Assembly (NCBI GenBank): GCA_025642075.2
Contig: JAODUO010000872.1
Span: forward strand, 142,517 to 206,516
Length of the DNA stretch: 64,000 nucleotides
DNA from: Ridgeia piscesae
Taxonomy: Eukaryota; Annelida; Polychaeta; Sabellida; Siboglinidae
Direction: 5' to 3'
Shown here: piece after piece, positions 53,806-64,000 of the stretch
Numbering within the stretch: position 1 is the first letter of the stretch
How the letters are laid out: each line of letters opens with the position of its first letter
Notes under the pieces: generated by a model
What the model was told of the DNA's origin: nothing
Seen by the model: the letters and a program-made list of their open reading frames with translations, nothing else
Database searches by the model: none
Made by a program: the position numbers and the translations under genes

Positions 53806-54375
53806 TTTTAATATGAAACCCCGTATTAACGAATACATGTAATGAACGCATGGCATTTACTCCGATATATACATATATATTCGTAATTAATCTAATTAAT
53901 TAATTTCACTGAGGCGTCTTTGCAAACCAGAGACTCATGGCCTTTGATTTACCGTTTGATCGCAGTATGTAATATTGTAGTAGTTCTCGCTATCTTAGAC
54001 ATTGAATACATTTGTGAGATAAATGTATGTTAACTCTACATATGTGTAACGAAATAATAATCGATGAAGATCTAAATTGTCTCTCGCCATCTCCTCAAAC
54101 ATACTATTTCCTTAAAGGGAACCAAAAGGGAAAAGTTACATGCTATGCACGTGAAAGAGTTAATAAAAACGAACTATTCTGAATGGTAATCACATTTTTA
54201 AAGTCAGTGGTTTATTAGTAAAAAAAATCTGAACACCTTTTCTATCAAAGTTCGTAAGTCACGCCATTTTGACTGATGTGTGACGTGGCTAATGTTTGGC
54301 GAATTGAGCCTCATATCGGGCAACTCTGTATTTAAAATTCCGTTAAAATAATCGCCAGATGGCGCGTCGCGATGT

Positions 54376-54711
54376 TTACATCCGCTTCGTGTACCCGGTA
54401 GGGAAGCGAACATGATTTTCGTTCAGAAATAGCTGAATTTCGGTTGCAACGATAAGGGCCAACATTTTCAAGATAGAACTGAACGCGCTGGTAAACCTGG
54501 TAAAGAAGACCCGCCGGAAGCCGAAATGCAGAGGCAAGTAACAAGCCGAGGCGACATTGACAAGTGGTCGAAACTCGCTGAAACTTCGCATTCGATCCCG
54601 GGATTCGGCGAGTTTCTTCTTAGTCACAGCCATGCCGTGTATTATTCTCCAAATCAGTGGTGTCGTGTCGGATATGTTATACACAACGTGAGGTTTCCCA
54701 ATTTGAAACAA
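54376..54711 (-). CDS. Hypothetical open frame near the left inverted arm
   Basis: The minus strand has an internal ATG giving MAVTKKKLAESRDRMRSFSE, a charged start that looks protein-like, in CpG-rich DNA. It continues to FRRVFFTR and beyond. The plus strand is also open here (54526-54753). I do not recognise either product; it may be a first exon or chance. Confidence 0.2.
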   Translation of the reverse strand: MFQIGKPHVVYNISDTTPLIWRIIHGMAVTKKKLAESRDRMRSFSEFRPLVNVASACYLPLHFGFRRVFFTRFTSAFSSILKMLALIVATEIQLFLNENHVRFPTGYTKRM

Positions 54712-55452
54712 ATATCATATGGGGTCATGGCTCTCCGATTTATGTCAGCCTGACACTCACACAGAGTGACAGGCTCAGTCCTTCGCCCTATCTTAAAACT
54801 GTTTTCAGGAATCAATTTCCAAATTGTCCATAACTGTGACAAAAATGCAGATTAATTGTTGTTTTTCAAATACTGGACATTATTATATTAACAGTAGCGA
54901 CTGTGGCATGCTTTTGTATTATTGATATAGATGACATGTGCGGCTATGAAACAGATGTTTTCAATCATAGATATAAATAGAACAACCAGTAGAACTATAG
55001 CCATATAGGGGAAAGATTAATTATCTAACTATGTGGTGTCAATATTGATTTTCTTTTAATAGGCGTGGTATATTTAAAGGGAAAGTTTGGAGCATAATTT
55101 TGGAGGGCTAAAAAAAAAAAAGAAAATCACCACCCATGTTCTTTATGAAATCGACTTCATGCTGAATAATAGTTGTTTTTAGCTGAAATATATGTACAGT
55201 GGAATGTCTCTATTAAATATAACAATTTGAACTGGGTAAAAGTAACACAACTAGCAGAACAAATATTCTAAACTATAACATATGTGGATAATTTATGTAT
55301 ATTCTGCGGTGATCTTAATTGCAATGTAACTTTGTTGTCGAGGTAACCATAATAGTGGCAAGGTAACCATAATATAGCCGTCAGGTTCCACATTGTGCTA
55401 CTAATATTTCTAATTCATGAAAACTAATTTAAACATTTTGGTTCTGTTTCAG

Positions 55453-55567
55453 ATGTGCCATGATATATTACAAATGGCCATGGATTTTATATTCTGTGTT
55501 TGGAGCAGACAGTGCTTCCAAATGTAACCGGTTAGACAACTTTCACATGTATCTGCCAAAAAAAAAT
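55453..55567 (+). CDS. Orphan exon-like frame
   Basis: A pyrimidine-rich acceptor TCTGTTTCAG and a strong donor GTAAGT bracket a 115-base open segment that reads CAMIYYKWPWILYSVFGADS, then ASKCNRLDNFHMYLPKKN. No upstream or downstream partner exon is identified. Confidence 0.3.
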
Positions 55568-55966
55568 GTAAGTACCTATATGTTCATGTATTATAAACAG
55601 TGAAATGTGTTGCTCACAATTTATTGACAATGAAAATAACATTAGAGCAACCAGAATACCAAGCAAACTAACATGATACAACATTTATAAATACAAATGA
55701 TATTTCATACAATGAAAACACCACACATTATTCTATAGTAGAAATATACCCAACAATTAATGTTTAACAGTAACTGATTTAGGATCATTCTAGAACATTT
55801 CAAGTAGCAGCCCAGTTGTCCACTATGTCAGAACAAAAAAAAACTTTTCCAATGATTTTAAAAAAAACACAACATGTATTCTACAATGATAATAGATTGA
55901 GTTACCTCCATTTTCATATGTCACCTGTCAACACAGTTCTTATATAGTGCGGTATCCAATCGTCAA

Positions 55967-56106
55967 ACATGGGGGCAAATACATTTGTATTTGAAAGTAT
56001 TTAAATACTTTTTAAGTATCTGTAATTGATGTTTAGGAATAAAAAGTATTTGGATCCCTCAAGAGTATTTGTATTTAAATAAATGTCAATGTATTTGCCC
56101 CAATGT
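55967..56106. mobile_element. Small inverted-repeat element (MITE-like)
   Basis: Ends ACATGGGGGCAAATACATTT and (reverse complement) ACATTGGGGCAAATACATTG match over 20 bases. The interior is made of GTATTTGTATTT/AAATAC repeats. It appears inserted at the end of the SINE fragment at 56105. A related end is at 58243 inside the hAT-type element. Confidence 0.6.
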
Positions 56107-56300
56107 CTGCTTAGCATTGTCCTTGTCAAAGTGCTTTAAACTTTACTCCCTGGCAGACGTACTTAATTAAACACCATCTCATGACTGTGGGAAGCATCCA
56201 GCCAAGCTGTAATTAATTAATCAAGACGGTTTGTGTACAAATATCCACCATCGTCTATAGCCAGTTACTTGTTTACACAGCTGAGTGAGTTGGAGCAATG
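56105..56300 (-). mobile_element. SINE body fragment (same family as 9431-9760)
   Basis: The minus strand reads CATTGCTCCAACTCACTCAG, CTGGCTATAGACGATGGTG, GGCTGGATGCTTCCCACA and a CAGGGAGTAAAG tail, matching the body of the intron 2 SINE. The tRNA-like head is absent. Confidence 0.75.
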
Positions 56301-56515
56301 ACGGGTGAACAGACTTGCCATATACAGAGAGTTTTACCTGGTGGATCCATGGCAGGCTTGGTCGAAGGGTACAGAGAGTCATACCAGTGTATACCAGCCA
56401 TAAGATGGAACTTCTGTGCTCTCAGCGGAGAACAAGATATGGGATAACACTCAGCACTTGTTGACTGCTGCCCTTACAAATGATCAGTTGATTTGTAAAT
56501 AAGGAGTTGGATTGA

Positions 56516-56778
56516 TTATGAACAAATCAACTGACTCTTGACACCAACAGATCTTGTTTCATTAGCTTGGGCATTTTTGTACCAAGGACTGCAATTCCGA
56601 CATGGACAGTCATTGTGGGCAGCGGCCAGAGTTCTGACAAAGATGTAATTCACCATTCTCCCTTTCTGTCTGCCAGGGGGCTGGTGGATCTCCCGGTAAA
56701 CATACAGCTGTAGTGTCTTCTGCAGCTCAATTGCTTGCGTCCTGACCAGAAAACAGCCATGTTGTCGGGTTCGCTAGG
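56516..56778 (-). CDS. Orphan open frame with Cys cluster
   Basis: The minus strand reads GCFLVRTQAIELQKTLQLYV, YREIHQPPGRQKGRMVNYIF, VRTLAAAHNDCPCRNCSPWY, then on to a TAA at 56516. Upstream, the frame is closed by TAG at about 56778, before a possible acceptor TTTTTATAG near 56830. A nearer acceptor is GGTCAG ending at 56742. The CPCRNC cluster suggests metal binding. The product is not recognised; it could be a terminal exon or a degraded transposon gene. Confidence 0.3.
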
Positions 56779-58249
56779 ACTTGGCCGGACGTTCTTCCCA
56801 GAGCCAGGGTTTTCCATCCCTATAAAAAAACAGGAATGGTATGAAAATATTGACTTTTTGAATTTACTATGTTTTTATATGAAAAAAGATATTCAATCTG
56901 CGCCAAATAAGCAGCATATATGTTACAGTGTAATAGTAAAAGTGTCCTTTACTTTGGTGCAGTGTGTTGGAAGTGACAATATCAACAACCAGGACAGGAT
57001 TAGGCTAGATACATTTATAAAAAGAAAGCAAATGGGACTGTAATAATGGAACGGGTCATGGATAGAGTACAGAAGTTTTCTGGCAGATGACATACACTCA
57101 CTAAGATCTTAATTTGACAGCTGACAGGAGTGACAGATACTGAGTTCCCTTTTTATTATTGCCCATATTATTGCACAGATAGATAGATGGTGATGCTGCA
57201 AAAGCTGCTGTCTTCATTGAATAGAGATGTGTGTATGTTTGTGTGGTGATACATATTACATAAATTAAGGTTTGATAACTGATTACATGATCACTTAGTG
57301 TTTTTGCACTAGAGTTGACAGTGCTCAGTCATGCAATTTCCTAATTTTGGGAAAAGGTGGTATTGAATACATAATTGGTAAAATAATACTGCATCTTACA
57401 AACATTTCACTCCACTATGACATTCCTTTCACAAAATGACAATAGATTTATCGCTACATTGTTTGTGTCATATTGTATCTTATATTAAGTGCTTTAATTT
57501 ATATTATCCAAAAAAAAATTTGGCACCTAAAAAAATATTAAACGAACAGGAATATCTATGACAATGTATATTGCAGAGATGGAGTAATCGTACTCGTTTT
57601 TACTTTTCTCAGTACGAGTACTTTTTGAGTACTCGTACCCCCGAGTACGAAGGAAAGTAATCGTACTCGTCCCTCCGAGTACGAAGGAAAGTAATCGTAC
57701 TCGTATTTTCGAGTACATTACCAAAGTAATCGTACTCACGATTACTTCTAAATTACATTTTTTTCATATGAACAGTTGCAAGCAAATATATTAGACAGAA
57801 AAAAATGGCAATATTAGAAGTAATCTAAAAAAAATGTAATAATAATCAAGGTTTTAAATTTTCTATTACTGTTGAGCATTTCGTTAAATAAATATTCAGT
57901 CAGATTTCCCTAATTAATACCTTCTTTTCCCCAGAGAAGCCACATCACCTCCCCCTCCTGTTTAGTAAAAATTACAAGTTATACTGTGACAGTCCAGGGG
58001 GCCTCCCGGAGATAAGCATCCCCTAACATTTTGCTTTGTAATTTTAGAAGCCAGGCCATATGCCCCACCTGTACTGTTTGCTCTGTCAGTATGGTGTGAA
58101 TGACGGTCATATTTTCCCAAAATCCAGAACCTTTACTGGGTCTGGGCGGTTAGCTGCTAAATCCCTGTCTAGTATTATGTTTAATTAAGTGCAAACTGTA
58201 AACCTGTCTAAATCCACAACTATTCTGTGTTTTCCCATCCAGACATGGG

Positions 58250-59490
58250 GTCAAATACATTGAAATTTATATTTAAATTCAAAAATTTTTTTTCAAATAC
58301 TTTTATTTTTAAAAAAAAATAAATTGAAAAGAACCAAATTAAAATTTTTCATAATTTTTTTTTCAAATAACCCATTTTGTTTTTCTATGTAAAATTATAA
58401 AAAAAAGGCAAAATATATTGGAAATTTTGAAGGCCCTAAAAATTGGTTTTTGTCAAAGAGACAGGGAACCCTTTCTAAGTTTGGGAAAGGGTAACTTCCC
58501 TCACCCGGAAAAAAATCCCGGTGAAAGAACCGTAAAGGCAAAATATTATTGGGTTTTTTATTTAACCAAGGGGGCCTAAAATACAAGTTGTGGGTTTCCC
58601 TTGGGGGAAGGGAATGCTTAATAAATTGCAATGTTGGGGGAAAGGAAAGGGTTAACTTAACAGTTTCAGGGCCCGGAAAAAGGGAAAAAGGGTTTCCCAA
58701 ATTTGGGAAAAAAAATTTTAAAAACAAAAATTTAAAAACCTAAAATTACTTTAAAAAAATTTTAAATCCTTTTCAAATCAAAGTTTTGGCCCCTGCGGGC
58801 CCCCCTGGGGGAAACCCCTTTTAATTGGGGCCATCAGGGAAAGGAATTTGGGGGAATTGGCATTTTTTAACTAACATTTGGCAGGCAAATTTAAATTGAC
58901 ATTTGGAAAAAGAAATTTGGGTTTTAAAAAGACAATTTTTAAAAATATTTTAAAAAATCAAATACTTTTTAGGAAAAATTTTTTAAATTCAAAAAATTAA
59001 AACCCTTTTAAATTTTTTCCCAAATAAAAAATTTTTTCCCCATGTCGGAAGATTAAATATTTTTTTGGGGAAAATGGCTTTTAAAATACTTTTGGGGGTT
59101 TGGAAATTTCAAACTAAAAAATTTCCGGTAACAGGGCAATTTAAAAAGACAATTTGGTAACTAACATTTGGAACAAAAAGCTTTTAAAACAAAAAAAAAC
59201 AAAGCTATTTGGAAGGTAACCAAAATGCAGAGAAAAACCCTTTTTAATTGGATTGGGCCCGCATGGAACAAACTTTTTCCCGTAGTCATAAAGATTTTAA
59301 AATTAGTGTTTTTGAAAACCCCTGGTTTCCAAAAAAAAAAAACCCCCCCCCTTTAAAAAGGGGTTTAATTTTTTTTTAAAGAAAAATTTTGCCTTTAAAA
59401 AAGAAATAAATTTTTATAAAACCAAAATATTTAAAAAAAAGGTTTAAACCAAAAAAAAATGGTTTTCCTATTACCAAAATTGGTTCCTGT
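58250..59490. other. Homopolymer-rich region inside the hAT-type element
   Basis: Almost every base here occurs in runs of three or more (for example GGGAAAAAGGG, TTTCCCAAATTTGGG, runs of 8-12 A or C). This texture occurs nowhere else in the window. The outer parts resemble the AAATAC-type MITE whose end is at 58243. It may be a poor consensus and not natural sequence. Confidence 0.6.
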
Positions 59491-59499
59491 TTTAAAACC

Positions 59500-59610
59500 A
59501 AAAATGTCCTATTACCGAAATGTCCAGTTACCGAAATGTCCTGTTACCAAAATGTCCTGTGACCGAAATGTCCTGTTACCGAAATGTCAGTTACCAAAAC
59601 GTCCATTACC
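59500..59610. repeat. Short tandem repeat
   Basis: About six imperfect units of TGTCCTGTTACCGAAA, 16-18 bp. Confidence 0.8.
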
Positions 59611-60124
59611 CCTTTTTGAAATTCGGATACCTTTTTAATTTGGATACTCTTTTGAATATGCCCCCCTGATTTTGAAGTGTTGTTATTGTAATGTATTTGA
59701 TCATGTGTATTTGTAAATGCCTCATATTTGTATTTGATACAGAAACCATAAATTAAGTTATTAATCCAGCGATAAATGACTCATCCAATACCTGAGAAAG
59801 TCGTCTAATTATTAATAATAATAACACCTGGATAGTGGATAAAGTAATCAGTTAGAACATTAGTGACAAACAACAGAACAAGAATGACACCTAGGGATTC
59901 CATGAAAGTCGCCTTTATGTTAGAAACAGGATATTCATTAAAGTAATCATGAAAGTAATCATGATTACATTGTAAAATAATCGTACTCGTACTCGAGTAT
60001 ATTGTAAAGTAATCGTACTCGAGTACATTTGTTTTTCTGAGTACTCGTACTCATGCATGTTCAAAGTAATCGTACTCGTACTCGAGTACATTTGTATTGT
60101 ACTCACTCCATCTCTGGTATATTG

Positions 60125-61600
60125 TTAACTGGCAAAATGTCATATTGAGACATCACGCTAATGTGCATGGTGGATCATCTGACTTACTTAAAAATTTTTA
60201 ATTTTTTTTGGGAAATTTCATTAGTGATTTGCACGACACAATGGTTGGGGGTTGAGAATTCCACTCATTGTGGTGGAGAAGAAACTAGTTCCAAATGTTT
60301 ACCGAGTGTTTACCCGAAGATCTAGTGTTGTATTGGATAGAGTGATCTTGTGGGATATCTACAAGTCTACGTTCCATCTAGTTTTATTATGCTAGTCTGT
60401 TAATATTTTTTTTGTTTGCTCAGTGTGTCCCCCAAAATTTCAAGAAACTACAAATAAAGGCAATAATATTGCAAATTTGCAAAGTGATTTTTTTACAGTA
60501 CATAAGTTTTGTTTCATCATAGCTAATTATTCATCCTTTACTGTAAGCCTGTAACATGTCTTTGTATCAATGTTGTATGAGTATCTGAACTGATACAGCC
60601 CCAAAATTTTAATTTGTTTTTTCTCACTGAACAAATAACATGAATGATTGAAAACAACATTCGCAATGCTATTTTTTATTGTTTGAATAATATGTTTACT
60701 GAAAAATATAGCAGTCATGTTGGCACTTTCAGAGCGGTCAACCTGAAAATAGGAACTGCATGCATAGCTACGAAACTCGAAAGGCAGTACTTTTTTAAGT
60801 TATTTTTATCAAAGGGCCTATATTATCGTTCATGCGGATTGACTATGACGTCTATGATCTGGCTTGCATTCAGTTTTTTTTTGTGTGTTATTGACATGTA
60901 GCTTTACCTTATTTTTATGCCTCTGTTCATGCAAACGTGATATAAACCATTCAAAGTAGGATAAAATAAAACAAAAAATAAAGAATAACAATATCGGACG
61001 GCCTAACTCGCTTGGGCCTAGTTAGCGGCTCCATGATCCCGTGTACATACCTTCTAGAACGTTAACTGTGGTGGACGTTTAAAGAACAATATCAGTATGT
61101 ACATAAGTCATCCCGACAAACATCGCAATGTGTCTAATGGTACAAGATTCAAAAAATTTAGATACAGAAGACTTAATAATATTTACTAACCTTCTTGGGG
61201 CTTTGATGACTTGGCTACGGCGACGGAAGGATTCCCACCGGTAACCCGTTTCGACGACTATCGTTGGTGATTAAATATCGCGCTAATATCGTTTGCACAG
61301 CTCCATACTTGAAAACTCAACGTCGCCGACGTTTCTGCGGATCTTGACCCAGTATTTTACGGTGAGAAACATCCTTTTTCGAAGCAACGTTCTTCGAACG
61401 GATGTCCTTCTTCGAAGTTCGCGTATCTTACAACATTGTGTTTACAACGGCGATAGCATTGACGCACGCAATCGGACACGTGACTTTAAGGCCGGTTCTG
61501 CGTGCTGAGTGGTCAGACCACGGTCAGACAACAGGAAGAGGCGCATCATGGACGCCTCTATGAAGCCGATGATTTCAGTAAAATTATCCACTTTGGCATT
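60125..61600. other. Right interior of the TTAA-bounded candidate element
   Basis: Between 61190 and 61510 the DNA is CpG-rich, and a minus-strand donor GTTAGT follows AAGAAG at about 61194. Frames at 60644-60901 (plus) and 61293-61508 (plus) are unsupported. No transposase motif seen. Confidence 0.45.
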
Positions 61601-61713
61601 ATTTTACTAATAAACCACTGACGTTAAAAATGTGATTACCGTTCAGAATGGTTGCTTTGTATTAGCTCTTTCACCTGCATAGCACTTAATATTTCCCTTT
61701 GAGTTCCCTTTAA

Positions 61714-62135
61714 CCATTTGTTTCTTCGTTAATTAACTCACATGTATTCTAGACAGAACTATATTGCTATAATACGTTTCTTATCGGCATGTTCGTCATT
61801 GACATAATTACATCTCTTGTTTGCTAAAAGTTTCGCCATATCAAATGGAATGGGTGGAAATCACAGCTGCCCCCAATTCAAATCATTTGACTCCCTCAAA
61901 CATTTCATTACTATTTCACCGTTTTCTTGCGCATATAGTGTCACCTTTACGATGTCTAGCACCTTTGCACGGTAGACCGTGACACGGCAGTAGATTTACC
62001 TTTTATGGTCCCATGGCGAGAGCTAATGGCTTTATTCTCTCATTGTCATTGTGTATTACTTAAGTATAGTAATTGTCTAGATACTGCAGAGTCATAGTAA
62101 TGCTGCTGCCATAGGGCAAGTATCACATGTGTCCA
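61714..62135. other. Intergenic segment
   Basis: No gene recognised. Confidence 0.55.
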
Positions 62136-62610
<475 letters not shown>

Positions 62611-63178
62611 ACATATGCTAAGACTAATACCTCACTCTACAAGTGTATCGTGTCAATATTTCCACGTACACTCTTGCTAATACATCAACATGAACACGGA
62701 CTTAAGTGCGTGTGTGCAGGCAAAGTAAAGAGCCATTTCCCCCATAATGTCGTCAATTCTAGGACAACGTGTACATCACTTCATCGCAGTCATACAGGCA
62801 GTGCAAGACGCATTCAACAGTTTGGCAACCATCACCATTCGTCGGCGATCAGACAGGAGCTAGACATGAGATAAACCACATCTTCCTCTTGCAGAGAACC
62901 AGCTGCCGGCAGTTATTAATTAAAGGAAGCCACGTTAACAACGTAACAATTGAAACGCGTCACCGTGGAGTCGTGTAGTAAAACTTCAACCAACACTCGT
63001 GTCAAGAAATATGCCTTCTAACATTTCTTCAACCTATCCTACTCCTAACGTGTCAACTAACATGTGTGCTAATGCTTTAACCAACGTTACTGCTAACATT
63101 TCAACCTACGTTCATGTCAAAGAGTCAACCAACTGCATAAAATAGGTTAACGCTTCGTCGCTGTCCCTCATATGCATA
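62611..63178. other. Intergenic segment
   Basis: About 63000-63130 contains loose CTAACATTTCAACC-type repeats. No gene recognised. Confidence 0.55.
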
Positions 63179-63180
63179 GA

Positions 63181-63712
63181 GGAGACCGGGGCTAGTTGTA
63201 ACAGAGGTAAATTATAACAGAGGGCTTGCAAAAAGAACTGCTAATGCAAATTATTTGCAAGACGACAGCATGTTATATTTGAGCATGTCATGTGAAATAT
63301 CCGTGAATCCATCGACCGCCAAAAGTTACGCAATTTTAAAAGAAAAAGGTACTACCGTGCCGGGGTAACTTGTAACACTTTTGGACACCTCAATAACTCA
63401 TTATGCCACAAATATGTAATAAGCAGGCATTTAATTATGCACCAGTTACCCCGGGAGATATGTGGGGGTCCTTTGGCATGACAAAAGTTTCCACCCGGGT
63501 TTAAAAAACTACCCCAATCCTGAAATGTGTTATTTTTGTTTCAAGTTACCCCGTACCGGGTCTTGAAACTTTGGTCATTAACTCATTATGCAAAAAAAAT
63601 GTAATAAGCCAGGCATTTAATATGCACCAGTTATCTTCGGGAGATATGTCGGGAACTTTTGGCATAACAAAAAATTCGATCGGTTTTTGTTACAACTAGC
63701 CCCATTCTCCCC
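63181..63712. mobile_element. Inverted-repeat element with internal direct repeat
   Basis: The left end GGGGCTAGTTGTAAC and right end GTTACAACTAGCCCC are perfect reverse complements, with looser GGAGA.../...TCTCC flanks. Inside, about 120 bp starting TAACTCATTATGC occurs twice in direct orientation (63390-63505 and 63570-63690). No coding capacity; target duplication is not clear. Confidence 0.7.
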
Positions 63713-64000
63713 CACATCCTGCGTTCGGCCTTGGAAACGCATTGGCATAGTTTTTGAAGAGTCAACGAGCTTACAGTAAATCGTGGCGTGCTGGTCTCCT
63801 GTCGGCCACCCTGGGGCATCTTCCGTTACAAACACGAAATAAAAACCTAATCGCATCCATTGTTAGACGAAAATTCGTGTTGTGGATATAAATCCACCCA
63901 AAAATAAGGTTTTCCCCCACGTTGCTGTACTCTTGACTGTTGAACAAACGTCGTGCGTGGGCGTTAAATAATAAAGGAAGTTCTCTTGTATTTTCCGTTT
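63713..64000. other. Right edge of the window
   Basis: No gene recognised. Minus-strand frames at 63617-63856 overlap the repeat element and are unsupported. Confidence 0.5.

Larger units (their letters stand above)
57574..60116. mobile_element. Non-autonomous hAT-type element with 8-bp target duplication
   Basis: The left end is CAGAGATGGAGTAATCGTAC and the right end is ...ACTCACTCCATCTCTG. The first and last 13 or so bases are inverted repeats, and GTACTCGAGTAC-type sequence is repeated in both subterminal regions. It is flanked by a perfect 8-bp duplication, GTATATTG at 57566-57573 and 60117-60124. The 8-bp duplication and CAGAG...CTCTG ends are hallmarks of the hAT superfamily. No transposase frame is present. 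The middle is the homopolymer-rich region described separately. Confidence 0.88.
54112..61713. mobile_element. Candidate 7.6-kb TTAA-bounded inverted-repeat element
   Basis: The segment 54112-54224 (TTAAAGGGAACCAAAAGGGA to GGTTTATTAGTAAAA) is the reverse complement of 61601-61713 at about 85-90 %. Matching blocks include GGTAATCACATTTTTAA and GTCAGTGGTTTATTAGTAAAA-like sequence. Both arms have TTAA at the outer end, as for piggyBac-type insertion. The interior holds CpG-rich stretches near both arms, exon-like frames and a nested hAT-type element. No transposase is identified. Alternatively the arms could be two independent copies of a small repeat. Confidence 0.45.

Overview
This is eukaryotic genomic DNA, most likely from an invertebrate and plausibly a mollusc (an inference from style, not a proven assignment). 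It has split genes with GT-AG introns, AATAAA polyadenylation signals, RNA-polymerase-III-type SINEs, decayed non-LTR retrotransposons, hAT-like and other inverted-repeat DNA elements, and a very heavy load of microsatellites and minisatellites. Nothing looks prokaryotic, and most long open frames are tandem repeats whose unit length happens to be a multiple of three.

Layout. 1-1960: a 48-bp satellite with higher-order structure. 2170-2738: the last two exons of a gene whose product resembles a cyclic-nucleotide-binding-domain (CNBD) channel, with its poly(A) signal at 3032. 4355-31198: the main gene, a nine-exon Shisa-like single-pass membrane protein of 368 residues that I assembled exon by exon; every junction has GT-AG ends and matching phase, and a poly(A) signal lies at 32517. 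Its introns carry at least ten minisatellites, SINE and LINE fragments and duplicated blocks. 32995-34960: two LINE fragments lying head to head. 35259-36300 (minus): a possible small gene in a CpG-rich stretch. 37530-38115 (minus): an inverted, broken copy of the CNBD gene end. 38403-45000: LINE fragments on both strands. 47200-48240: a GC-rich 21-bp minisatellite. 48918-49828: a foldback element. 54112-61713: a candidate 7.6-kb element bounded by 112-bp inverted repeats starting with TTAA, containing orphan exon-like frames and a nested 2.5-kb hAT-type element with a perfect 8-bp target duplication. 62-64 kb: microsatellites and a small inverted-repeat element.

The Shisa-like protein has a signal peptide, a Gly/Arg-rich extracellular stretch, a six-cysteine Shisa-type domain, one membrane helix followed by four cysteines, and a Pro/Tyr-rich cytoplasmic tail with two PPxY motifs expected to bind WW domains. 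By family knowledge it would act as a membrane adaptor for WW-domain (NEDD4-type) proteins. The most unusual feature is that three minisatellites in its introns start or end in the authentic splice site of an exon (donors of exons 3 and 5, acceptor of exon 4), so dozens of splice-site-like copies sit beside real exons.
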